In this document: in pieces, positions 54,032-63,695 of the stretch
Layout of the letters: each line of letters starts with the position of its first letter
Numbering within the stretch: the stretch's first letter is position 1
Assembly: GCA_016291495.1 (NCBI GenBank)
Contig: JAEEXI010000010.1
Span: 1 to 64,000 of the forward strand
Direction of reading: 5' to 3'
Origin: Prevotella sp.
GTDB taxonomy: Bacteria; Bacteroidota; Bacteroidia; Bacteroidales; Bacteroidaceae
DNA length: 64,000 nucleotides
The notes under the pieces: model-generated
Seen by the model: the letters and a program-made list of their open reading frames with translations, nothing else
What the model was told of the DNA's origin: nothing
Databases searched by the model: none
Made by a program: the position numbers and the translations under genes

Positions 54032-55345
54032 TTACTTCTGAATCATCTTTTTACCATCCTTGATCACTACACCCTTGTAATTCTCATTCACCTTCTGACC
54101 AGCGAGGTTATAGATGACACCGTCTGAAACCTCAAACTTCTTCACTTCCAGAATACCGGTTGCTGTAGTGGTATATACCTCGAACATCACGCGAGCCTGA
54201 CCAGAGAAATATACCTCAAATTTCTTGGCTGGTGTCTCTGCTACGAGATCAACAACACCAGGCTCCGTAACAGCATCACGAGCAGGAAGAACGTTGCTGT
54301 CGGTAGTAAACTTCATTCCTGTAGCGGTAACAGCCTGTCCATTACCATCAGAGTTAGAGATTCCCTTTACACGGATTGCAGCAATATTCTTCTCACCAGT
54401 GGTGGTGATAATGATAGTCTTCTTTACCTTTACCAAACCCTTGAAAGCATCAAGGTTATTATAAGGAGCAGAATTGGACAGTACAGCATCAGATTCTTTC
54501 TTTGTGGCAGTAAAAGTACCGTCGGTAAGACTTTCAAGTTCTACATCAGATCCGCCAGGAGCAATATCTGAAGGAGCCTTCAGCGTAGCTTCGAGCGTGG
54601 CATCTGTAGGTATTGTAACATATTCAACGGCCTTGCTTACTTCCTTAGAGTTTTCCATTCCTTCCTTAACTCCAATTGCATAATAGGTCACAGTACTTGT
54701 AATGGCAATAGGAGCAGTATACTTCGTGCCTGTAGAAGTTGTAACGCCTGCAGCAGTTGCATAGTAAATTTCTGCACCCTCTGTGGCGCAAGTCATAACA
54801 ACCTTACCATCAGCAACGCTAATAACAGGAGAAATTACCTGATTCTCATTGCGTTCAACAAGGATACCAGTGAACTTAGGCTTGGTAGCACCACGCCAGA
54901 TAAAGAACCTTGGCATAGCATCACCTCCTGCAGGAACAGTGAATTCATTGTTGGCATCCATGTTGTCAGTAGATATCTTCTGATCATCAGCAAATGAGAT
55001 ACCACCACCTTTATCAGTACCACCCAACAACTTGATAACATCACCTGCTTTCAAAGTAACACCTGAAGGCAAGTTCACCTCAACATAATTACCACCAGAA
55101 CCGCCTAAATTAATCTTTCCACCACTAATCATCTTAGAAGCATTTTTGGAATGACCATTATTAATCGTGATTGAACCACCAAGGGTAATCGTACCATAGG
55201 CATAGGTCCCATCAATAGTATAACTTTCCCCAGCGCTGACGGTAACTTCAGGCGCATCAGAATTCAACTGGAACTTAAAAATTTCTGTCGCATTCAACGA
55301 CAGTGTTGCAAAAGCAACAGCAATAAGCGTAAAAAATTTCTTCAT
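54032..55345 (-). CDS. Secreted beta-sandwich protein with chitobiase-C-like domain
   Basis: 437 residues from ATG 55345 (KKFFTLIAVAFATLSLNA signal peptide); a Met two codons upstream is also possible. N-terminal beta-rich domain (about 20-150, TITLGGSITINNGHSK), then a chitobiase/hexosaminidase C-terminal-like Ig domain (about 165-250, ISPVISVADGKVVMTC...AEIYYATAAG, VTYYAIGVKEGMENS), a further beta domain, and the tail YNLAGQKV...KGVVIKDGKK. No catalytic motif seen; probably an adhesive or glycan-binding surface protein. Reads against the pectin genes. Confidence 0.7.
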   Translation of the reverse strand: MKKFFTLIAVAFATLSLNATEIFKFQLNSDAPEVTVSAGESYTIDGTYAYGTITLGGSITINNGHSKNASKMISGGKINLGGSGGNYVEVNLPSGVTLKAGDVIKLLGGTDKGGGISFADDQKISTDNMDANNEFTVPAGGDAMPRFFIWRGATKPKFTGILVERNENQVISPVISVADGKVVMTCATEGAEIYYATAAGVTTSTGTKYTAPIAITSTVTYYAIGVKEGMENSKEVSKAVEYVTIPTDATLEATLKAPSDIAPGGSDVELESLTDGTFTATKKESDAVLSNSAPYNNLDAFKGLVKVKKTIIITTTGEKNIAAIRVKGISNSDGNGQAVTATGMKFTTDSNVLPARDAVTEPGVVDLVAETPAKKFEVYFSGQARVMFEVYTTTATGILEVKKFEVSDGVIYNLAGQKVNENYKGVVIKDGKKMIQK

Positions 55346-55441
55346 AAGCATTTAATTTTTAAATTGTTTGTTATTAAGTGAATTTTATCTCGTTTTAGTT
55401 ATACTTGTACACCTGCACCAACGCAGGTACATATTACGTTG

Positions 55442-55473
55442 CAAAGTTAAGGCTTTTTCCTGAAACCGCCAAA
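55442..55473 (-). promoter_or_regulatory. Promoter of the secreted protein at 54032
   Basis: In the minus direction TTTG (complement of 55470-55473) and TAACTTTG (complement of 55442-55449), 20 nt apart. The ~90-nt leader contains the hairpin CCTGC/GCAGG at 55413-55428. Confidence 0.65.
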
Positions 55474-55625
55474 TTTTTCCTTAGAAAAACATTAGACAGG
55501 GCCAAAAACGTCGCTGCCAAGCCACTACTTATGTTCATCACTACCCATCATCAAGTTCCTCCAAGGCTTATGTCAAAGTTATCTCCCACTTACCCAAGGA
55601 GTAGCACCTGGTTTCCTCCCACATA

Positions 55626-55724
55626 TGTTCGGTACATGTCCGGTAGATGTCCGGTAGATGTTCGGTAAAACACCGAACAAGTACCGAACAAGTACTGAAC
55701 AAGTACTGGACATCTACTGGACAA
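55626..55724. repeat. Nine 11-nt units with a central orientation switch
   Basis: Four units of the form TGTYCGGTASA (from 55626, 55637, 55648, 55659) are followed without gap by five units of the opposite sense (from 55670, 55681, 55692, 55703, 55714; such as GTACCGAACAA and GTACTGGACAT). The whole can fold into a hairpin with ~44-nt arms. Confidence 0.9.
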
Positions 55725-55841
55725 CAATGGGAGGTAAGGCGGAGGGAAAGCGAAGGAAAGGCGAAGATAAAATGGAGGGGAGGTTGAGAAGAGGCAGAGA
55801 AGAGGCGAAGAAGAGATAGAGGGAAGGCAGAGGGAAACTTA

Positions 55842-55920
55842 TCCGTAAACGTTTACGGAAGTTTTGTTATTTTTTAACCACCCCTCCCCCAACCTATTTC
55901 ATAAATAATTAGTAAATTTG
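55842..55920 (+). promoter_or_regulatory. Operator and promoter of the pectin methylesterase gene
   Basis: The perfect 18-bp palindrome TCCGTAAACGTTTACGGA (55842-55859) lies 53 nt before TAAATTTG (55913-55920). Its core matches sites at 50557 and 63696 and the general LacI-family operator form. Confidence 0.7.
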
Positions 55921-55997
55921 CAGACCAATTTCGCTTGATAAGCTAACCAAAACAGGAATCGAACAAATATCTATTAATAACTAAATTTAATAACTTT

Positions 55998-58900
55998 ATG
56001 AAACAAAGATTTACACTGACTTTGGCTTTCCTGGCTATTTTGCTGGGAATGACAACGAATGCTGTTGCATTCACTGACATCAAGGCCGACTTCACTAATC
56101 AGAGTTTCTTCACAGAGGCTGATAAAAACGGGGCTACTGCCGGTCTGAAGATGAACAACGACGGCACCTTCACCCGTGTGGCTGCCGACGATGCTACGGC
56201 TAATGCCGTCATCAGTGGCAAGTACCACTCCGATGATCATGGTATCAGCAACTTCTCTGCTACTGTAGCAGTAGAGGGTCCTGTGAAGATTACCTTCGGA
56301 ACTTGTGCTTGGGGCGGCAACGTCACGGTGAAGAATGCCGCAGGTGCTGAGGTTGTGAATGCCTTTAGTACTAACACCGGTGCCTGTTACCACCAGAACA
56401 AAGAGGCCAATGTGGTCGTTGCTTATTATTCTGGCGACGCTACCACGCTGACCATCGCTGGTGGTAGTTACGTTCCCTACTTTGCCGTAGAGAAGGTCAA
56501 CCAAGAGGACATTCCTCATACCGCTAAGCTTACATTCGCACTAGGCGATAGCGGTGCCGAGGGTGTCGTTCCTGCAGCTATTGAAAAGAACATCGGTGAG
56601 AAAGTGACAATTCCCGCCAACCGCACCTTGTGGGTTGCCGACAAGACGCTGACTGCTTGGACAGACGGTACTAACCAGTATAAGGCAGGTGATGAGATCA
56701 CATTGGCCGAAAATGTCAACCTGACTCCTATCTTCACTGCCAATGAGGCTGCATTTGCCGACCGTACCGCTGAGGTAACAGCTATCTGGGACTTCCAGCA
56801 GAAGAATGGTGCTCCTGTGCTGAACTATCAGAACAAGACAGGATTCTATGTGACACAGATTGTTGTCAACGAGAAGACTATTGATTTCCGTTTGGACTTC
56901 GACACCAACAACGGAGGCAAGATTGCCAACGGCTCATGGCAAGACTGGTGCCAGATTAATAGCGGAACTAAGTTTGTGCTTCCTGCATACAAAGGGACTA
57001 CTTACAGCACATTCTCAATGAACGAAAATAGCAACACAACATTTAACGGAGAGATTGGAACCTATGCTAACTATGAGAACACTTACACCTTTAACGGTAG
57101 CAGTGATGAGATGACCATCGACATTCAGGGTGGCTCTTACTACCGTTGGGTAAAGGCTGTTTATCCTGTTCCTACACAAGATGCAGGTGGTTTTGTAGAC
57201 ATCAAGGCTGACTTCATGAATCAGAGCTTCTTCACAGCGGCTGATAAAAACGGGACTACCGCAGGTCTGAAGATGAACGCCGACGGCACTTTCACCCGTG
57301 TGGCTGCCGACGATGCTACGGCAAATGCCGTCATCAGTGGCAAGTACCACTCCGATGATCATGGTATCAGCAACTTCTCTGCTACCGTCAAGGTAGAGGG
57401 AACTGTGAAGATTACTTTCGGAACTTGTGCTTGGGGCGGTGATGTCACCGTAAAGAATGCAGAAGGTGCTACGGTAGCTTCCATGAACACCAATACCGGT
57501 GCTTGCTATCACCAGAACAAAGAGGCTAACGTTGTCTCTTGCTACTACAAGCAGGATGTAGCTACCACATTGACTATCAGCGGTGGCTCATACGTACCTT
57601 ATTTTGCCGTTGAGAAAGTTGACCCGAAGGATGTACCCAGCAGCGTGAAGTTCATCTTCGACGCATCCAACAGCGGTGCAGAGGGTGAGGCTCCTGCTGA
57701 GGAGACCGTCTCCATCGGCAAGCAGTATACCCTGCCGAAGAACTTTACACTTTACAAGAAAGACAATACCCTGACGGGCTGGACTGACGGTACCAACACC
57801 TATGCTCCAGGCGAGACTATTACAGCTCCCGATGCAGAGAGTGTAACGCTGACTCCAGTATTCACCGCAAACGAGGTATCGCTGGCTGACCGTACTGCTG
57901 AGGTAACGCTCAACTACATCTTCCGTCGTGACGCCGGTGCGCCCACCGTTTCTTATCAGAACGTAACAGGTATCTGGGTAGCTCAGGCTACCATTGGCGA
58001 CAAGGTCATCGACGTGAAGGCTGACTTCGACACCAACAACGGTGGTAAGTTCGCTAACGGCAACTGGACCGACTGGGCACAGCTCAACAACGGTACCAAG
58101 TGGACCATTCCTTCTTGCAAGGATGCTACCGTCAGCATCGAGGCTTATAACGAGTTGAAGACAACCTCTATTGACGGACAGACCGACTATACCAGCGGTA
58201 AGACCATCAACTACACCGTTGCCAGCGCAGCTGAGACAGTTGACGTAGTAATCGGCAACGACGGTAGCTACTATCGTTATATTAAGGTGGTACTTCCTGT
58301 GGTACAGAGCGCAGGTGGCGAGAAGTTCGAGAATGTAGCTGGCACTATCACATGGGCTGTCGGTAACGAGGAAAGTGCAGCTGCCTCCGAGGAAATTGCA
58401 GGTGCTATATCTGGTACATCAGTAAGTGTTGGTACTGACCTTACAGCTACATCAGCTACTTATCTTAGTACCCAAATGATTGCCTACAAGCCCGCAACGA
58501 GCAATGCTGGTACCGTGGAGGGCGTGATGGTTGAATATCGCGTGAAGCCAAAAGCTGGCGTGACCTTCAAGCCCACAAGCGTTTCTTACAATGCCGTCAA
58601 AGATGGAACGGACAATGCCACCTACTCTTGGAGTTACACACTGAATGGTGTGGAAAGTTCCATTACTGAAGTTTCGAAGGACAACATTGTCCGAAACAAC
58701 AACACTACCGGCACTCCAGCAATGAATCATACAGAAAATCTTTCCGTTGATGCATGCTCTGAGTTCACCTTCCGCATCTATGTTTCAGGATTTGGTAACT
58801 CTAAAAAACTTGGTCTCGGTTCTATTGTCATCAACGGTGTATTCGACGGCACCGTACAGACAGTGAATCAATACACACTCACCGCTGTTGCTAATCCTGC

Positions 58901-61655
58901 AGAGGGCGGTAGCATAAACATCTATCCTGCCGGAGGTACCTACGACGAGGGCACTACCCTGAAGTTGACTGCTACAGAGAACTTCGGCTATGACTTCGTG
59001 AACTGGACCGACGCAACTGGAACAGAAGTCTCTAAGGAGACTGTTTACAGTTTCGACATTGCCAAGGACGAGACACTGACTGCCAACTTCAAGAAGGTGA
59101 ACACCTATGAGCTGGCGCTCACTGTTGACGGCACTAACGACTACATGGTAACCGTTAGTCCCGAACCTACTGTTGTTGACGGTAAGAATATGTATGAGGA
59201 AGGCGCAAAAGTAGTGCTGACTGCCAACCAGTATGAGGGTCTGGTTACCTTCACCAACTGGAGCGACAACTCTACCAATAGCGAACTGAATGTCACCATG
59301 GATGAGAACAAGCAGATTACTGCCTACTATTCTGAGGCTGACATCATTGCTGGTTGGGACTTCTACAAGGCTGGTGCCAACGGTCGTAAGGCAGACTTTG
59401 CTGCTGCTGACAACGATGCCGATGCCCTGAACCTGGTTGAGACAGCAACAGGCAATACCAGTGGCTGGCTCGACAAGTCGACACTCGGTGGCGGTGGCTA
59501 TGAGAGCTTCAAGGGTGCTGCCGTGAACTGGCGCACTGGCGAAAAGGAAGGTGACGTAGGTAACTGGCACTGGCAGACGAAGGTCAATGCCGAGGCATTC
59601 ACCGATGTCAACGTACAGTTCCAGATGCTCTATAACTACAATGCTTATCAGACCTACGATGCCGAGTACTCGCTCGACGGTGAGAACTGGACCAAGTTCG
59701 GTTCTGTTACCATGGAGGGTGCTAAAGCGGTTGCTTCCTTCGACCAGAAGTTGCCTGAGGCTGCCAATAACCAGAAAGACCTTTACATCCGCATGATTGC
59801 TGACAAGACCTCTGAGGTCAAGGGTTCATCCTCGAAGAACGACGGCAACACACTGGCTATGTTCTTCATCACCGGTACTCCGAAGCTGGTTGACGATCCC
59901 GTTCCACCTACGTTGGTATCTTCTGTTCCTGAGAACAATGCTACTGGTGCATCTGCTTCTGGTAAGATTGTGCTCAACTTCGACAAGAAGGTACAGGTTG
60001 CTGAGGACACCAAGGGCACGTTGGTTATTACTGGCGGTGTCGGAGGTCAGCAGTTGACTCCTGCCGTCAGTGGCAAGGTCATCACCTTCCAGTATAAGGA
60101 TCTGGACTATGCTAAGAGCTACACCTTCACCCTGCCCGCCAACAGTGTGAAGAACCTGACGGGCGCTACGCTCGCTGACGCTATCACTATCAAGTTCACC
60201 ACGATGGAGCGTCCGACCGTGACCAAGGCACCGTATGATGCCATGGTTGCTACGGTTGAGGAACTGGCTGCAGCCATCAAGGCTGCCAACGACCGTGCAG
60301 ACAAGAGTACACGCTATCGCATCTTTATCAAGAAGGGTACTTACAAACTGCCTACTGGTGCCAACAAGCACTATGTACACAAAGATGGCGGCGTGATATA
60401 CTGGGAAGGTGACCTGCCCGATCCTATCACTTACATCACCGCCTCTAACATCTCATTCATCGGTGAGGACCGTGATGCCACTATCATCACTCAGGACATC
60501 ACCAACGATGACGATATGTTGTTCGTAGGAAAATATGGCAAAGCTCATAAGTACGAGGAAATTGGTAACAGTGATGTATTCCAGATTGCCAAAACTGCAT
60601 CGGGAACCTATTTCCAGGATCTGACGATTAAGAGCGGTATCAATGATGCCCTCGGACGTAACCTCGCTATTCAGGACATGAGTACGAAGACTATTTATAA
60701 GAATGTGAAACTGTTCGGTTATCAAGATACCTGGACAAGTAACAACGACAACGGTCTCTACTTCTTCGATGGCGGTATCGTACGTGGACGTACAGACTAT
60801 CTCTGTGGCAAGGGCGATGCTTTCTTCCAGGAAGTTGAGCTGATAATGACAGGCACTGGCGGTTATCTCGCAGTTCCTTCTAAGCCTGCCAATATCGGTT
60901 GGGTATTCAAGGATTGTGTCATCAACGGCGAGTCTGATGAGTGTGACGGCAACTACACGCTCGGTCGTCCTTGGGGTAACGGCACACCTATTGCCGTATT
61001 CATCGACACCAAGATGAACGTGGTTCCTTCTGCTATTGGTTGGAGCGAGATGGGTACCGGTTGGCCTAAGCGCTTCGCAGAGTACAACTCTACGACTTCT
61101 ACTGGTAGTGTCATCGACCTGAGCGGTCGTAAGACCACCTTCGGTGAGGGTCATGCCAATAACCCGATACTGACTGCCGAGGAAGCTGCAGAATTTAGCG
61201 ATATGTCTAAGATGTTCGGTGACTGGCAGCCTACGCTGCTCACTGAGCCGGCTCCTGAGGTGACCAACGTGAAGCTGGATGGTACCGTCCTCACATGGGA
61301 TGGCAACAATTACTCACTGTTGTATGTTATCTGCAAGGACGGTGATGCCATCGCATTCACCGATGATACGACCTTCGACCTGAGCACCTTGCCTGCTAGT
61401 GCAGCAGGAAGTCGCGCAGCAACTGCCTCTGTCTACTCCGTACGTGCCGCCAATGAGATGGGTGGTCTGAGCAAGGCTGTTGTCGCAAGCGATGCTACCG
61501 GCATCCAGAAGGTCGATACTACCGAGGAGGCTGTGAAGACAGAATACTTCAACCTGCAGGGTCAGCGCGTCACCATGCTGCACCGCGGTATCATCATCGA
61601 GGTGAAGACCATGGCTGACGGCAGCAAGCAAGTGACTAAGCGTATCGTGAAGTAA
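55998..61655 (+). CDS. Giant secreted pectin methylesterase (CE8) mosaic
   Basis: 1885 residues. Signal peptide (FTLTLAFLAILLGMTTNAVA). Two tandem ~374-residue repeats (about 26-398 and 400-772), each with a beta domain (ADFTNQSFF..., ISGKYHSDDHGISNFSATV), an InlB-B-like module (LTGWTDGTNTYAPG) and another beta domain. Then a domain at ~775-950, divergent InlB B-repeats (~955-1110, GGSINIYPAGGTYDEGTTLKL), a lectin-like stretch, an SbsA-type Ig domain (~1295-1400) and the CE8 beta-helix (~1410-1750): YQDTW, DYLCGKGDAFF (catalytic Asp) and LGRPWG. Ends with a YFNLQGQRV-type tail. It removes methyl esters so lyases and GH28 can act. Confidence 0.87.
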   Translation: MKQRFTLTLAFLAILLGMTTNAVAFTDIKADFTNQSFFTEADKNGATAGLKMNNDGTFTRVAADDATANAVISGKYHSDDHGISNFSATVAVEGPVKITFGTCAWGGNVTVKNAAGAEVVNAFSTNTGACYHQNKEANVVVAYYSGDATTLTIAGGSYVPYFAVEKVNQEDIPHTAKLTFALGDSGAEGVVPAAIEKNIGEKVTIPANRTLWVADKTLTAWTDGTNQYKAGDEITLAENVNLTPIFTANEAAFADRTAEVTAIWDFQQKNGAPVLNYQNKTGFYVTQIVVNEKTIDFRLDFDTNNGGKIANGSWQDWCQINSGTKFVLPAYKGTTYSTFSMNENSNTTFNGEIGTYANYENTYTFNGSSDEMTIDIQGGSYYRWVKAVYPVPTQDAGGFVDIKADFMNQSFFTAADKNGTTAGLKMNADGTFTRVAADDATANAVISGKYHSDDHGISNFSATVKVEGTVKITFGTCAWGGDVTVKNAEGATVASMNTNTGACYHQNKEANVVSCYYKQDVATTLTISGGSYVPYFAVEKVDPKDVPSSVKFIFDASNSGAEGEAPAEETVSIGKQYTLPKNFTLYKKDNTLTGWTDGTNTYAPGETITAPDAESVTLTPVFTANEVSLADRTAEVTLNYIFRRDAGAPTVSYQNVTGIWVAQATIGDKVIDVKADFDTNNGGKFANGNWTDWAQLNNGTKWTIPSCKDATVSIEAYNELKTTSIDGQTDYTSGKTINYTVASAAETVDVVIGNDGSYYRYIKVVLPVVQSAGGEKFENVAGTITWAVGNEESAAASEEIAGAISGTSVSVGTDLTATSATYLSTQMIAYKPATSNAGTVEGVMVEYRVKPKAGVTFKPTSVSYNAVKDGTDNATYSWSYTLNGVESSITEVSKDNIVRNNNTTGTPAMNHTENLSVDACSEFTFRIYVSGFGNSKKLGLGSIVINGVFDGTVQTVNQYTLTAVANPAEGGSINIYPAGGTYDEGTTLKLTATENFGYDFVNWTDATGTEVSKETVYSFDIAKDETLTANFKKVNTYELALTVDGTNDYMVTVSPEPTVVDGKNMYEEGAKVVLTANQYEGLVTFTNWSDNSTNSELNVTMDENKQITAYYSEADIIAGWDFYKAGANGRKADFAAADNDADALNLVETATGNTSGWLDKSTLGGGGYESFKGAAVNWRTGEKEGDVGNWHWQTKVNAEAFTDVNVQFQMLYNYNAYQTYDAEYSLDGENWTKFGSVTMEGAKAVASFDQKLPEAANNQKDLYIRMIADKTSEVKGSSSKNDGNTLAMFFITGTPKLVDDPVPPTLVSSVPENNATGASASGKIVLNFDKKVQVAEDTKGTLVITGGVGGQQLTPAVSGKVITFQYKDLDYAKSYTFTLPANSVKNLTGATLADAITIKFTTMERPTVTKAPYDAMVATVEELAAAIKAANDRADKSTRYRIFIKKGTYKLPTGANKHYVHKDGGVIYWEGDLPDPITYITASNISFIGEDRDATIITQDITNDDDMLFVGKYGKAHKYEEIGNSDVFQIAKTASGTYFQDLTIKSGINDALGRNLAIQDMSTKTIYKNVKLFGYQDTWTSNNDNGLYFFDGGIVRGRTDYLCGKGDAFFQEVELIMTGTGGYLAVPSKPANIGWVFKDCVINGESDECDGNYTLGRPWGNGTPIAVFIDTKMNVVPSAIGWSEMGTGWPKRFAEYNSTTSTGSVIDLSGRKTTFGEGHANNPILTAEEAAEFSDMSKMFGDWQPTLLTEPAPEVTNVKLDGTVLTWDGNNYSLLYVICKDGDAIAFTDDTTFDLSTLPASAAGSRAATASVYSVRAANEMGGLSKAVVASDATGIQKVDTTEEAVKTEYFNLQGQRVTMLHRGIIIEVKTMADGSKQVTKRIVK

Positions 61656-61676
61656 TTCACTATAAGTACTATCACT

Positions 61677-61713
61677 CAACGGGCAAGCATTCGAGGCTTG
61701 CCCGTTGTTTTTT
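61677..61713 (+). terminator. Terminator of the pectin methylesterase gene
   Basis: 12-bp perfect stem CAACGGGCAAGC/GCTTGCCCGTTG, 7-nt loop, T6 tail. Confidence 0.92.
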
Positions 61714-61788
61714 ATCCCAATTTTTGGAAGTTTCAAATATTGTTCGTACCTTTGCAGAACAAACAGAAATTACTAAAACATAATCAGT

Positions 61789-63615
61789 ATGAAGAAACTA
61801 TTACTAACATTATTAAGTATCATGCCCCTTCTGCCAGCTATGGCAGCTGAGACGACAAACAATGTGGCTCCTTGGGGCTGGGCAGTGTGCTCCGACGAGG
61901 CAGGAACGGCATACACCCTTAGCGGTGGCTGCTTTACGGATGCTACAAAAAAAACGCTGACGGCTTTGGGCAGCGGGCAGGATGACGATGCACAGATCAA
62001 GCAGGCCATTGCCCAGAACGACATCATCATTCTTGACGGTTCCAACGGTGAATTTATCCTGAATGAATACATCAAGGTTTCGGCAAAGAACAAGACGATT
62101 ATCGGTATCAACAATGCTCGTCTGCGCACGAAGTTCTATCTGACCCCTGACGACATTGCCTACCTGAAAAGCAAGAATCTGGATCAATATAGCAGTACAG
62201 AGCAACTTCATAATGTTACCTTGCACGATGGTAAGACTTTCGAGTCAGTAGACGAACGTGCCTACTATACCATGCAAGCCGTGGAGGAACTGCAATATCA
62301 GAAGACAGGTGCCTATTCCCTTCCCAACAAGTCTGGTATCTTCAGTATCGAGAGTGGCAGTGAGAACATCATCATCCGCAACCTCTCGCTGATTGGTCCG
62401 GGTGCTGTGGATATCGACGGTTCCGACCTCATCACCAATATGGGTACCCACGTATGGATTGACCACTGCACATTCCAGGACTCTCAGGACGGTGCACTCG
62501 ACAGCAAGCGCTGCGACTGGGCTACCTATACCTACAACTACTTCTACTATACAGACCGAAGCTATTCTCACGCCTACACTTGCGGTTGCGGATGGGCCAA
62601 CGGCGAGATGACGCTCCACCTCACCTTTGCCAGCAACATTTGGGGCGAGGGTTGTATGCGTCGTCTTCCACAATGCGGCGACTGCTATGTGCACCTCGTG
62701 AATAACTACCATAACTGTCCGGGCAACAGTGAGTGCATGGCCATCAACGATAACTGCAAGGCGCTGGTGGAGAACAACTATGCTGCAGCAGGTGTAAACA
62801 AGCCGCTAACAGGCAGTGGAAGCGGTCGTAACATCACGGTACGTGACAATAGTTTCTCCGCAACATCTATCGGATCTGAAGTAACTGTACCCTACTCGTA
62901 TGCGAAGATTGCCAATGCCGATGTTCCTACCACACTGACTGGTACGGAAGGTGCCGGTGCCAAGTTGGGCAACGATGCAGACTATATCCTTTCTACCATC
63001 CCAACAGGGACAAGAGCAGAAACTGTATATGTTATCGTGAAGAATGATGCCCATATTGGAGGCAGCATTACCGAGGTAGGTGGTATCACCGTTTCCTTCG
63101 ACCCCAGCGTTACAGACTGGAAGTCTGGCGGTAGCGGTTCTAGTGCTACGACCACAGATGGCGTAGACCTTTCAGGATACTATACATATAGTGAGAACAA
63201 CAATGGAGCTCCCATTAATATCCAAACTACACAGGCAGGAACATTGACCATTTTCCTTGGTGGCGATATTAATAATACTAAAACTGTCTATATGACGGAA
63301 GGGGAGAACGGTTTGACAGGCAAAGTGCTTACTACCAATGCAGAGATTGCCAGTGGAAGCAAACCTGCAACAACTATCAAAGTTTGGGATGGTTTAGTTT
63401 ATACGTTAGAAGCCAACAAGACATACCAGTTTAAGATTACTAGCACCAAGTGGCGCTTGGCCGCCATCCGTTATATCCAAGGTACAACAGGTATCCAGAA
63501 CGTGAAGAAAGGTGTCATTAACGACAATACCATCTATGACCTGCAGGGCCGTCGGGTGACGAACGCTACCAAGGGCGTCTATATCATCAACGGCAAAAAG
63601 GTTGTCATTAAGTAA
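61789..63615 (+). CDS. PL1-family pectate lyase with Cys-rich loop
   Basis: 608 residues. Signal peptide (KKLLLTLLSIMPLLPAMAA). Pectate lyase C-type helix at about 25-400: IIGINNARL, NIIIRNLSLIG, the conserved WIDHCTFQDSQDGALDSK (calcium Asp residues, near 222), and EGCMRRLPQCGDCYVHLVNN. Eight or more cysteines fall within ~75 residues (CGCGWANGEM...NDNCKALVENNY), unusual for the family and probably disulfide-bonded. C-terminal beta-sandwich (~455-560) and tail IYDLQGRRV...KGVYIINGKK. Cleaves de-esterified pectin. Its own -7 box (GTACCTTTG near 61747) lacks the AAACGTTT site. Confidence 0.88.
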   Translation: MKKLLLTLLSIMPLLPAMAAETTNNVAPWGWAVCSDEAGTAYTLSGGCFTDATKKTLTALGSGQDDDAQIKQAIAQNDIIILDGSNGEFILNEYIKVSAKNKTIIGINNARLRTKFYLTPDDIAYLKSKNLDQYSSTEQLHNVTLHDGKTFESVDERAYYTMQAVEELQYQKTGAYSLPNKSGIFSIESGSENIIIRNLSLIGPGAVDIDGSDLITNMGTHVWIDHCTFQDSQDGALDSKRCDWATYTYNYFYYTDRSYSHAYTCGCGWANGEMTLHLTFASNIWGEGCMRRLPQCGDCYVHLVNNYHNCPGNSECMAINDNCKALVENNYAAAGVNKPLTGSGSGRNITVRDNSFSATSIGSEVTVPYSYAKIANADVPTTLTGTEGAGAKLGNDADYILSTIPTGTRAETVYVIVKNDAHIGGSITEVGGITVSFDPSVTDWKSGGSGSSATTTDGVDLSGYYTYSENNNGAPINIQTTQAGTLTIFLGGDINNTKTVYMTEGENGLTGKVLTTNAEIASGSKPATTIKVWDGLVYTLEANKTYQFKITSTKWRLAAIRYIQGTTGIQNVKKGVINDNTIYDLQGRRVTNATKGVYIINGKKVVIK

Positions 63616-63638
63616 TATTTACCATCAAATATTAACAT

Positions 63639-63674
63639 AAGGGGCGGGGTTGCCAACAAGCAATTCCGCCCCTT
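63639..63674 (+). terminator. Hairpin downstream of the second lyase
   Basis: Stem AAGGGGCGG/CCGCCCCTT extended by TTGC/GCAA, but no T-tract follows, so it is a weak or factor-assisted terminator. Confidence 0.6.
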
Positions 63675-63695
63675 AACTGTTAAAATGCTAAAGAA

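Larger units (their letters stand above)
55346..55997. other. 652-nt intergenic region: promoters, inverted 11-nt array, purine tract, operator
   Basis: No gene. From left to right: leader and promoter of the leftward gene (to 55473), unassigned sequence (55474-55625), the 9-unit inverted array (55626-55724), a purine-rich strand (about 55727-55839), the palindrome at 55842-55859, and the -7 box TAAATTTG (55913-55920) of the rightward gene. Confidence 0.8.

Noticed and set aside
55626..55724. CRISPR array or phage attachment site
   Set aside because: 11-nt units without spacers and with inversion; no integrase nearby.
58785..59570. 261-codon minus-strand frame inside the methylesterase gene
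   Set aside because: Antisense to the InlB-type repeat region; explained by repeat composition.
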